Of a stretch of 9,100 bases of DNA, positions 1-4,523 are shown piece after piece. The position numbers and the translations under genes are program-made. Numbering within the stretch: the first letter of the stretch is position 1; every line of letters starts with the position of its first letter. The notes under the pieces were generated by a model. The model was not told where the DNA came from, searched no databases, and saw nothing but the letters and a program-made list of their open reading frames with translations. The DNA is from JBQTKD01 sp052389435. GTDB taxonomy: Bacteria; Actinomycetota; Actinomycetes; Sporichthyales; Sporichthyaceae. The DNA lies in assembly GCA_052389435.1 (NCBI GenBank), contig JBQTIB010000188.1, forward strand, positions 1 to 9,100, read 5' to 3'.

Positions 1-465
1 CGCCGCCGAGAACGCCCCGACACCGCTCCGCGGGCGCACCGGCGGCACCACCCGCCCGCGAACGGCCAGACCAATCTCCGGATCGATCAAGGCCCCTCTA
101 ACCGATTACCGACCCAAGCTCCTAGCCTCATCGTCATCGTTCTCCCTTCCGTTCCCATCAAGTAGACGGAGCGGGGCACGAGAACGTTCAGACGTGTCCC
201 GGGCGGCGAGTGCGGAGGGGCAACGCCTGGCCCGTGATCTAAAGGATCGGCGGTCCACGTCGCTGGGTGTCTCAGCCGAACGGTCAGTGTTGGGACCCTG
301 AACGTGCAATTCGCCGAGCGCGTGCTCCAGGCAATACGAGCGTGTCTGCAGGGCCGCACAGCCGCCCGACGCGGTTATCCCCCATGAGGACCGTGCTGCC
401 GGCGCCGGTCGCAGCGGCACTCGAATCTTGATCCCTGACGGCAGGTGGAATCCGCACTGTTCGGA

Positions 466-503
466 AGAGCAGGAAACGATTCCGCGAAATCGTGTCCTGC
501 TCT
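466..503. repeat. Long hairpin, 16-bp arms, 6-nt loop
   Basis: Arms AGAGCAGGAAACGATT (466-481) and AATCGTGTCCTGCTCT (488-503) pair over 16 bp with one mismatch (A475 against G494), around the loop CCGCGA. No T-run follows on either strand, so a classic intrinsic terminator is not shown. It lies 122 bp downstream of the stop of the interrupted small membrane gene and could end or stabilise that transcript. It could equally be a repetitive palindromic element or an operator. The palindrome itself is seen directly; the role is inference. Confidence 0.6.
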
Positions 504-541
504 GAGAGGGCAACGCCAAGGTCGGTCCGGCCCATGGGCCC

Positions 542-559
542 CGGTTGCGTTCGCAACCG
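542..559. promoter_or_regulatory. Perfect 8+2+8 dyad, operator-like
   Basis: CGGTTGCG and CGCAACCG form a perfect inverted repeat around a TT centre. The size and symmetry suit a dimeric regulator site (TetR- or LacI-like in shape), though no regulator gene is present here. It lies 66 bp past the stop of the interrupted small gene (stop at 625-627), on its downstream side. It could alternatively be a short transcript-end hairpin. Only the symmetry is observed. Confidence 0.4.
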
Positions 560-694
560 CGGATGACATAACCATGCGCGCCGTCGGCGGGCAGAGGTCG
601 AACTCGAGGCCCCGTACTAGCGGGTCAGCGCAGTGCGTTGAGCAGGAAGGTGAGTAGAAGCGACGCAAGCAGCGAGAACACGATCATTCCCAGG

Positions 695-697
695 CAG
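695..697. repeat. Target-site duplication CAG, left copy
   Basis: CAG immediately outside the left IS end, matched by CAG at 2077-2079 outside the right end. A 3-bp duplication is usual for IS6110-like members of the IS3 family. Its preservation suggests a single, fairly recent insertion with no later rearrangement at the ends. Confidence 0.75.
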
Positions 698-725
698 TGA
701 ATCGCCCCGGGTTTCGTGGAGACTC
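698..725 (+). repeat. IS terminal inverted repeat, orfB end
   Basis: Begins TGAATCGCCCCGGGT and pairs with 2049-2076, 25 of 28 positions matching. The three differences fall at repeat positions 16, 18 and 25. The orfB stop (728-730) lies only 2 bp inside the repeat. Confidence 0.9.
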
Positions 726-727
726 GG

Positions 728-1708
728 TTATCTGGCTCCGGCTCCCACAGTCGCTCTGATTGCAGGGTAGTTCGGGTGTCCGTGTGCGGCCCAGTGGTTG
801 GCCTCGAACTCGGCCGGTGGGACGTGGCCGAGTTCGCCGTGCAGGCGCCGGTGGTTGAACCAGTCGACGTACTCCGCGACGGCGATCTCGACGTCGCGGA
901 CCGAGGCCCAGCCCCCGTGCGGGCGCATCGCGGGATTGCGGATGCACTCGGCCTTGAACAGCGAGTTGAACGCCTCGGCCATGGCGTTGTCGTAGGAATC
1001 GCCGCGGCTGCCGACCGACGCGACGGCCTCGGCCTCGGCCAGGCGCTCGGTGTAGCGAATCGCTCGATACTGAACGCCTCTGTCGCTGTGATGGGTCAGC
1101 CCGGACACGTCCTGCCCGGCGCGCAGCCGCGCCCACAGGCCCATGTCCAGCGCGTCGAGGGCCAGTTCGGTGCGCAGGCTGGTGGAGACCTGCCAGCCGA
1201 CCACCATGCGGGAGAAGACGTCGAGCACGAACGCGGCGTAGACCCAGCCGGTGTGGGTGCGGACGTAGGTCAGATCGGCCACCCAGAGCCGATTCGGCTC
1301 CGAGGCGACGAACTGACGCTCCACCAGATCCTCGGCGAGCGGCGTCTGTGCTCCCTCGGCGATCGTCGTGCGGACCTGCTTCTCGCGCCGGATTCCGCGG
1401 ATGCCGCGGCGGCGCATCAGTCGTTCGACCGTGCACCGGGCCACCGGCACCCCGATCCTGTTCAGCGCGAAGTAGACCTTGCGGGCGCCGTAGACGCCCA
1501 GGTTCGCCTCGTGCACCGCCTCGATCAGCGGAATCAGCTCGGCGTCGCGGACCGCGCGTGCCGACGGCGGCCGTGTTTTCGCGGCGTAGTAGGTGCTCGG
1601 GGCGATCTCGACGCCGGCGCTGCGCAGCGCGTCGATGATCGGCTCGACCCCGAGCCTGCGGCCCTCGACGACACGACCGGCGTGGGCGTCGATGTAGGCC
1701 ACGATCAC
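728..1708 (-). CDS. IS3-family transposase OrfB (DDE integrase catalytic subunit)
   Basis: Catalytic part of the transposase, which cuts and joins the IS ends. The 326-residue frame starts at GTG 1708. It has an N-terminal HTH_21-like region (about 20-110, GVEPI...YGARKVYFALN...RRGIRGI) followed by an RNase H-fold integrase core. The catalytic triad is visible: D145 (VADLTYV), D209 (HHSDRGVQY) and E245 (DNAMAEAFN). The D209-E245 spacing is the usual DD(35)E, with the expected basic residue K252 seven positions after the glutamate. The C-terminal YVDWFNHRRLHGELG is typical of the family. The GTG overlaps the orfA TGA (GTGA), and this frame is -1 relative to orfA, so most functional product would be an OrfAB fusion made by frameshifting at 1738-1744. 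No disruption is seen. Confidence 0.95.
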   Translation of the reverse strand: MIVAYIDAHAGRVVEGRRLGVEPIIDALRSAGVEIAPSTYYAAKTRPPSARAVRDAELIPLIEAVHEANLGVYGARKVYFALNRIGVPVARCTVERLMRRRGIRGIRREKQVRTTIAEGAQTPLAEDLVERQFVASEPNRLWVADLTYVRTHTGWVYAAFVLDVFSRMVVGWQVSTSLRTELALDALDMGLWARLRAGQDVSGLTHHSDRGVQYRAIRYTERLAEAEAVASVGSRGDSYDNAMAEAFNSLFKAECIRNPAMRPHGGWASVRDVEIAVAEYVDWFNHRRLHGELGHVPPAEFEANHWAAHGHPNYPAIRATVGAGAR

Positions 1709-2025
1709 TTCAAGCGGCGGTCGAGCTCCGCTGCCGCGAAAAAAGCCGAGGCGGTGCGAAGGATCTCGTTCGCCCGCCGCAGCTCGCGGTTCTCCCGCTC
1801 CAGGTCCGCGATCCGCGCCGTGTCCTCGCTGCTCGTGCCCGCGCGGGTACCGTCGTCGATCTCGGCCTGCTTGACCCAGTTCCGCAGCGCCTCGGGATGG
1901 ACCCCGAGCTGGTCGCCGATCCGCTTGATCGCCCCGATCGCCGAGGCCGGATCCCGCCGAGCCTCGACCGCCATCCTGGTCGCGCGCTCACGCAACTCGT
2001 CGCTGTACTTCTTCGGTGCCGCCAT
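1705..2025 (-). CDS. IS3-family transposase OrfA (helix-turn-helix protein)
   Basis: DNA-binding part of the IS transposase, recognising the element ends, and the N-terminal half of the OrfAB fusion. From ATG 2025 it is 106 residues. A basic helix-turn-helix of the transposase_8 type (about 5-55, KKYSDELRERATRMA...GVHPEALRNWVKQAE) is followed by a leucine-zipper coiled coil (about 72-95, LERENRELRRANEILR). I chose ATG 2025 because GGGAG (2036-2040) lies 10 nt upstream. ATG 2034, adding MRV, is a real alternative: it overlaps the stop of a host-IS fused peptide in an ATGA tetranucleotide. The gene ends in AAG TGA, overlapping the orfB GTG. A slip site near its 3' end leads into orfB. Confidence 0.92.
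   Translation of the reverse strand: MAAPKKYSDELRERATRMAVEARRDPASAIGAIKRIGDQLGVHPEALRNWVKQAEIDDGTRAGTSSEDTARIADLERENRELRRANEILRTASAFFAAAELDRRLK
1738..1744 (-). other. Probable -1 ribosomal frameshift site T_TTT_TTC
   Basis: On the minus strand orfA reads GCT TTT TTC GCG, giving a heptamer of the X_XXY_YYZ form in the correct frame. Slipping back by one base enters the orfB frame 30 nt before its GTG, with no stop between, and produces the OrfAB fusion known for IS3 elements. The heptamer and frame relation are seen directly; use as a frameshift site is inferred from the family. I did not verify a stimulatory stem downstream. Confidence 0.7.
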
Positions 2026-2048
2026 GACTCTCATGCTCCCTGGTTTGG

Positions 2049-2076
2049 GAGCCTCCACCAGACCCGGGGCGATTCA
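2049..2076 (-). repeat. IS terminal inverted repeat, orfA end
   Basis: Read on the minus strand it begins TGAATCGCCCCGGGT, like the left end. It lies just upstream of orfA, so it may overlap the element's own promoter. Confidence 0.9.
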
Positions 2077-2079
2077 CAG
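2077..2079. repeat. Target-site duplication CAG, right copy
   Basis: CAG directly abutting the right IS end, matching 695-697. One of the two copies must be removed to restore the split host frame. Confidence 0.75.
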
Positions 2080-2264
2080 CCCGCGGCGCCGCCCAACGGG
2101 CGGACGACGAAGCGTCGCTCAGACATGACGGCGGTTCGTGCGGCGGCTTGTGCGGTGGGTGGTCACGTCGGCCGATTACCCGGCCGTGGCTGTGACACAC
2201 GGGCAGACGCCGGCCGGGAGGACGCGGGGCGTCCGCAGGCTGGTGACCATGGCCGGGCGTGTCA

Positions 2265-2294
2265 CGGGAAAACGATTCCGGAAGCGTTTTCGCG
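2265..2294. promoter_or_regulatory. 30-bp dyad with GAAAACG / CGTTTTC arms and TTCCGGAA core
   Basis: The segment 2268-2291 is a 24-bp palindrome with a single mismatched pair, centred on TTCCGGAA; two more pairs (C-G, G-C) extend it after one mismatch. It stands out as AT-rich in a GC-rich setting. It lies 139 bp upstream of the start of the split small membrane gene and 111 bp past the stop of the 89-aa gene. It could be an operator for the former or an end-of-transcript hairpin for the latter; no T-run follows. It shares a GGAAA(A)CGATTCC core with the hairpin at 466-503. Confidence 0.5.
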
Positions 2295-2405
2295 GGGAGG
2301 AGGCGGAGCATGCGCGCTCCGAGCATGGCGATTCTCGCGGCATCGAGTGGTCCGCTGGCTGGCCGGCTGCGCCGAGCCGCGGGTGCGACCGACACCGCGC
2401 GCAGG

Positions 2406-2675
2406 TCACCGAGGGAGGGTGGTTCCCGCCTGCCGCACGGCCCAGTCCTCGTAGTCCGGGTGGTCGAGGTCGACCTCGTAGAAGGCGCTGAACGGCATGG
2501 TGTGGGCGTGCGGGCCGGCCTGCGGGCACGGGCACTGCGTGCCGAGGATGGCGGACCAGAGCAGGTCGAGGTCGTACTCGGACAGGACGACGCCTTCGGG
2601 CACGAGCACCGTCAGCGTGGCCGGGCCGCGCTCGTAGAGCTCGTTGCGCTGCTTCGGAACGTAGGGCTCGGACAT
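2406..2675 (-). CDS. Hypothetical 89-aa protein with a CPC motif
   Basis: I do not recognise the family. The 89-residue protein begins MSEPYVPKQRNELYERG. It has a likely beta-rich middle (ATLTVLVPEGVVLSEYDLDLLW, about 19-40), then QCPCPQAGPHAHTMPFSAFYE (about 47-67), and an acidic tail region (DLDHPDYEDW). The two cysteines (C48, C50) and two histidines (H56, H58) could bind a metal, but this is inference. There is no signal peptide or membrane segment. ATG 2675 is supported by GAGGAG at 2685-2690, 9 nt upstream, and by the start of coherent codon use; the frame stays open further upstream but has no comparable site. It is transcribed divergently from the gene at 2800, across 124 bp. Confidence 0.75.
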   Translation of the reverse strand: MSEPYVPKQRNELYERGPATLTVLVPEGVVLSEYDLDLLWSAILGTQCPCPQAGPHAHTMPFSAFYEVDLDHPDYEDWAVRQAGTTLPR

Positions 2676-2734
2676 CGGCGTCGGCTCCTCGGGTCGATCC
2701 CTCCAGGAGACGACACCGGGCGGCGCGCGAGATC

Positions 2735-2769
2735 GTCCGTTTGGTCCGTTTGGGGTCGGCCGATCGGCC
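2735..2769. promoter_or_regulatory. Divergent promoter region: tandem 9-bp repeat plus 12-bp palindrome
   Basis: Within the 124-bp gap between the divergent genes at 2675 and 2800 lie two abutting copies of GTCCGTTTG (2735-2743 and 2744-2752), followed by the perfect palindrome GGCCGATCGGCC (2758-2769). Such arrangements often mark a regulator site serving both directions. Downstream, an AT-rich GATAAGAAT (2785-2793) sits 7-15 bases before ATG 2800. It could be a -10 element for a leaderless message, since no Shine-Dalgarno site is evident there. The roles are inferred. Confidence 0.4.
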
Positions 2770-2799
2770 AGGTTCGGCGCGCTTGATAAGAATGGGTCC

Positions 2800-3078
2800 A
2801 TGGCCGACGACGACTGGGAGCACGGCGTCGTCGGCACGTACACCAACCGCAAATGCCGGTGCGAGGCCTGCCGCGCGGCGAACAGCGCGTACCAGGCGCA
2901 GCGCAAGGCCCAGCGTCGGGAGCAGTTGGCGGCCAACCCGGACCTGGCGCCCCACGGCATCGCGACGACCTACAGCAACTGGGGCTGCCGGTGCGCGCGG
3001 TGTACCGCCGCCTGGCGGACCGCGTGCGCCGACCGCGCCCAGCGGCGCGGGGGCGTCGACGCAGAGGTAGAGAGGTAA
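2800..3078 (+). CDS. Small protein with two tandem HGxxxTYxN...CxCxxC repeats (probable zinc-binding)
   Basis: A 92-residue basic protein built from an internal duplication with a 44-residue period. Repeat 1 has H8, TY-N (13-16), C19, C21 and C24, followed by RAANSAYQ. Repeat 2 has H52, TY-N (57-60), C63, C65 and C68, followed by TAAW. Each repeat offers H-x10-C-x-C-x2-C, four ligands well suited to one zinc ion. Between and after the repeats are helical, Arg/Gln-rich segments (YQAQRKAQRREQ; CADRAQRR). Similar HG-TYxN-xxCRCxxC units occur in small proteins of actinobacteria and their phages, as I recall; their function is unknown to me. Nucleic-acid binding is plausible from the charge and zinc motif but is inference. 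The start at ATG 2800 has no obvious Shine-Dalgarno site and may be leaderless. Confidence 0.85.
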   Translation: MADDDWEHGVVGTYTNRKCRCEACRAANSAYQAQRKAQRREQLAANPDLAPHGIATTYSNWGCRCARCTAAWRTACADRAQRRGGVDAEVER

Positions 3079-3126
3079 CGCGCGAGCCGTCGTTCGAGCG
3101 GTTCGTCGCCGCTCCCGTTACCTTTC

Positions 3127-3142
3127 TGTCGATTTCTCGACA
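3127..3142. repeat. Short hairpin TGTCGA-TTTC-TCGACA
   Basis: Perfect 6-bp arms around a 4-nt loop, 49 bp downstream of the TAA of the zinc-repeat gene and 70 bp before the next gene. It may be a weak transcript-end structure for the first gene. No T-run follows. Confidence 0.3.
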
Positions 3143-3182
3143 CGCTGACTCGGCATCTCCTGGATCGATCTCAGGGATGAAA

Positions 3183-3198
3183 ACGAACATCTGTTCGA
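3183..3198. promoter_or_regulatory. Putative LexA (SOS) box
   Basis: The sequence ACGAACATCTGTTCGA matches the mycobacterial/actinobacterial SOS consensus TCGAAC-N4-GTTCGA at 11 of 12 fixed positions, with A for T at the first. It lies immediately upstream of the -10-like TAGAGT and 14 nt before the GTG of the next gene, where bound LexA would block transcription. The match is direct; regulation by DNA damage is inferred from the known consensus. Confidence 0.65.
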
Positions 3199-3199
3199 T

Positions 3200-3205
3200 T
3201 AGAGT
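3200..3205 (+). promoter_or_regulatory. -10 element TAGAGT for a leaderless GTG start
   Basis: TAGAGT fits the actinobacterial TANNNT -10 pattern. If transcription starts at the G of GTG 3212, the hexamer occupies -12 to -7 exactly, as in leaderless messages. No Shine-Dalgarno site is present between it and the start codon. No good -35 is seen, which is common in these promoters. The position just after the SOS box supports LexA control. Confidence 0.5.
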
Positions 3206-3211
3206 CTTCCC

Positions 3212-3475
3212 GTGACGTCGCCGCTCAACGCCGAGCATCCGCCGTACATCCCGCTGCGGCCGGCGAACGGGCCCGCTCCCCTGGTCATCGCCCGGCTGGT
3301 CTGGCCCGACGGGGAGGAGTACGTCCCGGCCGTGGCGAACCGGTGGACCAGGACGCACGTGCTGGTCGTGCAGTACGTGGTCGGGCAGGACGGGCGGCGC
3401 CGGGAGGTCGTCACCTGGCTCAAGGCCGAAGACGTGCGCCGATCGCTGCGACTGCCGCGGGAGGACGCGCCCTAG
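3212..3475 (+). CDS. Hypothetical 87-aa protein, probably SOS-regulated
   Basis: A small soluble protein of 87 residues: a proline-rich N-terminus (about 1-22), then a likely beta-sheet domain (APLVIARLVWPDGEEYVPAV, about 22-41), the WTRTHVLVV strand (45-53), a charged turn (GQDGRRRE) and VVTWLKAEDVRRSL (66-79). This looks like one compact domain with several conserved-looking aromatic and basic residues. I cannot assign a function. The start GTG 3212 is supported by a TANNNT element at leaderless spacing and by loss of sequence character upstream. The SOS box just upstream suggests expression after DNA damage. Its TAG stop shares the tetranucleotide CTAG with the stop of the convergent gene on the other strand. 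Confidence 0.8.
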   Translation: MTSPLNAEHPPYIPLRPANGPAPLVIARLVWPDGEEYVPAVANRWTRTHVLVVQYVVGQDGRRREVVTWLKAEDVRRSLRLPREDAP

Positions 3476-3744
3476 GCCTCCGGGCACAGTTCGAGCGCCC
3501 GGGCCACCCCGCCGCCCATGTCCATGCGGTCCACCAGCGCCAGGATGTCGGCGCGTTCGGCGGCGGTCAGCGGCACCGCGGCGGCGGAAACGGCGCCGGC
3601 CAGGACGTCGAGGGCGAGGCCGAGCTCGTTGTCGTCGATGTACTCCCCGATCTCCTCGGCGTTCGCGCCGAGCCGGTCCTCGAGCCGGATCAGCAGGCCG
3701 CGTAGCTCGCCGGCGATGTCCTCGCAGTACGCGACCCAGTCCAT
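3472..3744 (-). CDS. Small acidic helical protein, possibly MafI-like immunity protein
   Basis: A 90-residue acidic protein that reads as all-helical. It contains EEIGEYIDDNELGLALDVLAGAV (about 30-52) and PLTAAERADILALVDRMDM (58-76). The pattern of an acidic turn (EYIDDNE), then an LAL-x2-L helix, then a PLT-x-AE helix resembles MafI-family and related immunity proteins that neutralise secreted toxins in contact-dependent competition. The assignment is by pattern memory and is tentative. No toxin gene is visible beside it: upstream (59 bp) is the maleylpyruvate-isomerase-like gene on the same strand. ATG 3744 is the first good start. The gene overlaps its convergent neighbour by the 4 bp CTAG. 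It is either the last gene of the 5503-3472 transcription unit or a stray immunity gene. Confidence 0.7.
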   Translation of the reverse strand: MDWVAYCEDIAGELRGLLIRLEDRLGANAEEIGEYIDDNELGLALDVLAGAVSAAAVPLTAAERADILALVDRMDMGGGVARALELCPEA

Positions 3745-3803
3745 GGCTCGACGCTACGCCCCCGGCGGGATCGATCGGCCGATTTCCGAGGCGACCGGCT
3801 CGA

Positions 3804-4523
3804 CTACATCTGCGGCTGGGCGGCCAGCACCGCCGCGAGCGAGGCGTCCGCTGGGGTCGCGCGAACGAACGCGGCGAGCAGGAGCTCCACCGGGTCGGCG
3901 ACGACGGAAGACCCCGCGCCCTCCACCCCCGGCGGGACGGGCAACACCACCGGGCCGGAGTCCCCGATGTCGACGGCGAGGGTCGGCCACCCGTTCGGCT
4001 CGGCGAGCGTGCCCCAGAACTCCGCCGGTCCGCGCACCGCGATCGCCGCTTCGTCGGTGGGGATCTCCCAGCTCCGCCCGGCGGCGGCGGCGATGTCGTA
4101 GCCGTGGACGAGCAACTCGCAGAGAAAGAACGCGGCGCCGCCTCCGCCGGTGATGGTCACCCCGGCGTGGAACGGATACGCCCGGTCGAAGTCCACCTTC
4201 GGGTAGACGCGCTCGGCGACCAGCGCCAGGGCCGTCTCCAGTTCGGCGGCGAGGCTCGCCGGATCCCGCTCCGCGCACTCGTCCAGGCACTCCCGGTTCA
4301 ACCGACCCACGTCCGCCGGATCGACGCCGCGCCGACGGTCGCCGAGCAGTCGCCGCGCGACGGTCAGCGTGTGCGCCGCGGTCTCGGCGACGTCCCAGCC
4401 CAGGCCCGCGACCGGCAGCTTCGCGTCGGGCGGGTCGAGGGACCGCACCAGACCCGCGAACCGAGCGCCGACGGCGGACAGCGCGGCCAACGTCTCCTGC
4501 TTGCCAACACCGGCTGCGGCCAT
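3804..4523 (-). CDS. Mycothiol-dependent maleylpyruvate isomerase / DinB-fold family protein
   Basis: A 239-residue member of the MDMPI (DinB-like four-helix) family of actinobacteria, whose members use mycothiol as cofactor or leaving group. Visible are the N-terminal helix, GLGWDVAETAAHTL with H51, and CELLVHGYDIA with E136 and H140. These are the expected H...E-x3-H metal-binding residues. The C-terminal part (about 190-239, ADPVELLLAAFVRATP...AVLAA) fits the small SCP2-like/MDMPI C domain. The actual substrate is unknown; most paralogues are not true maleylpyruvate isomerases. ATG 4523 starts the family-like sequence. The frame stays open far upstream only as a shadow of the esterase gene. 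No strong ribosome-binding site is seen (GCAGG just before the ATG), so translation may depend on coupling to the esterase gene. Confidence 0.85.
   Translation of the reverse strand: MAAAGVGKQETLAALSAVGARFAGLVRSLDPPDAKLPVAGLGWDVAETAAHTLTVARRLLGDRRRGVDPADVGRLNRECLDECAERDPASLAAELETALALVAERVYPKVDFDRAYPFHAGVTITGGGGAAFFLCELLVHGYDIAAAAGRSWEIPTDEAAIAVRGPAEFWGTLAEPNGWPTLAVDIGDSGPVVLPVPPGVEGAGSSVVADPVELLLAAFVRATPADASLAAVLAAQPQM

Larger units (their letters stand above)
1..624. other. Region without a supportable gene
   Basis: I see no convincing gene in this stretch. Open frames exist on both strands, for example plus frame 2 open from base 2 to the TGA at 299-301. None has the codon pattern of the neighbouring genes, a ribosome-binding site, or a recognisable protein motif. 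Base composition is less extreme than in the coding parts of the window. The region does hold two strong inverted repeats (466-503 and 542-559), listed separately. The first bases could be the 3' end of a gene entering from the left, for instance the plus frame ending in TAA near 102, but nothing identifies it. Confidence 0.6.
698..2076 (-). mobile_element. Complete IS3-family (IS6110-like) insertion sequence, 1379 bp
   Basis: The element is bounded by 28-bp imperfect inverted repeats beginning TGAATCGCCCCGGGT at both ends and is flanked by CAG duplicates. It carries the two overlapping minus-strand frames typical of the family: orfA, a helix-turn-helix protein, and orfB, a DDE integrase. A T_TTT_TTC slip site could fuse them. 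The end sequence closely resembles the known IS6110 end (TGAACCGCCCCGG), which places it near the IS51/IS6110 branch of IS3. Both frames are intact, so the element looks potentially active. It splits a small host gene in the same orientation. Confidence 0.93.
625..2126 (-). pseudogene. Small single-pass membrane protein gene split by an IS3-family element
   Basis: Two pieces on the minus strand, 2126-2077 and 697-625, make one open frame when the IS (698-2076) and one CAG duplicate are removed: 120 nt, or 39 residues plus TGA. The restored protein begins MSERRFVVRPLGG, with a basic N-terminus. It then has one hydrophobic segment (about residues 16-36, rich in L, V, I and F) and ends LLNALR, which fits a small inner-membrane protein with its N-terminus inside. 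ATG at 2126 is the only start: the next in-frame codon of note upstream is a TGA at 2165-2163. No clear Shine-Dalgarno site is seen. Because the frame is exactly restored, the hydrophobic helix is intact and the stop is clean, I take it as a real gene inactivated by the insertion. Its function is unknown and I cannot name a family. Confidence 0.6.

Noticed and set aside
182..189. GAACGTTC palindrome as a second SOS box
   Set aside because: It lacks the 4-bp spacer between GAAC and GTTC half-sites required by the actinobacterial LexA consensus.
2..301. Plus-strand open frame entering from the left edge
   Set aside because: Roughly 99 codons, but Ser/Arg-rich with no recognisable motif, rare codons and no support for a start or domain. 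It may be chance.
716..2128. Long plus-strand open frame (470 codons) across the IS
   Set aside because: It is antisense to orfA and orfB, crosses both IS ends, and its Arg/Val/Asp-rich sequence has no domain. It is open because of the GC-rich codon pattern of the opposite strand.
2676..2960. Upstream extension of the 89-aa CPC gene to a 184-residue protein
   Set aside because: The extension is antisense to the zinc-repeat gene, and a good ribosome-binding site (GAGGAG, 9-nt spacing) supports ATG 2675.
3769..3783. GATCGATCGGCCGAT overlapping palindromes between the MDMPI-like and immunity-like genes
   Set aside because: Short GATC/CGGCCG palindromes arise often in DNA of this composition, and nothing else at the site suggests a function.
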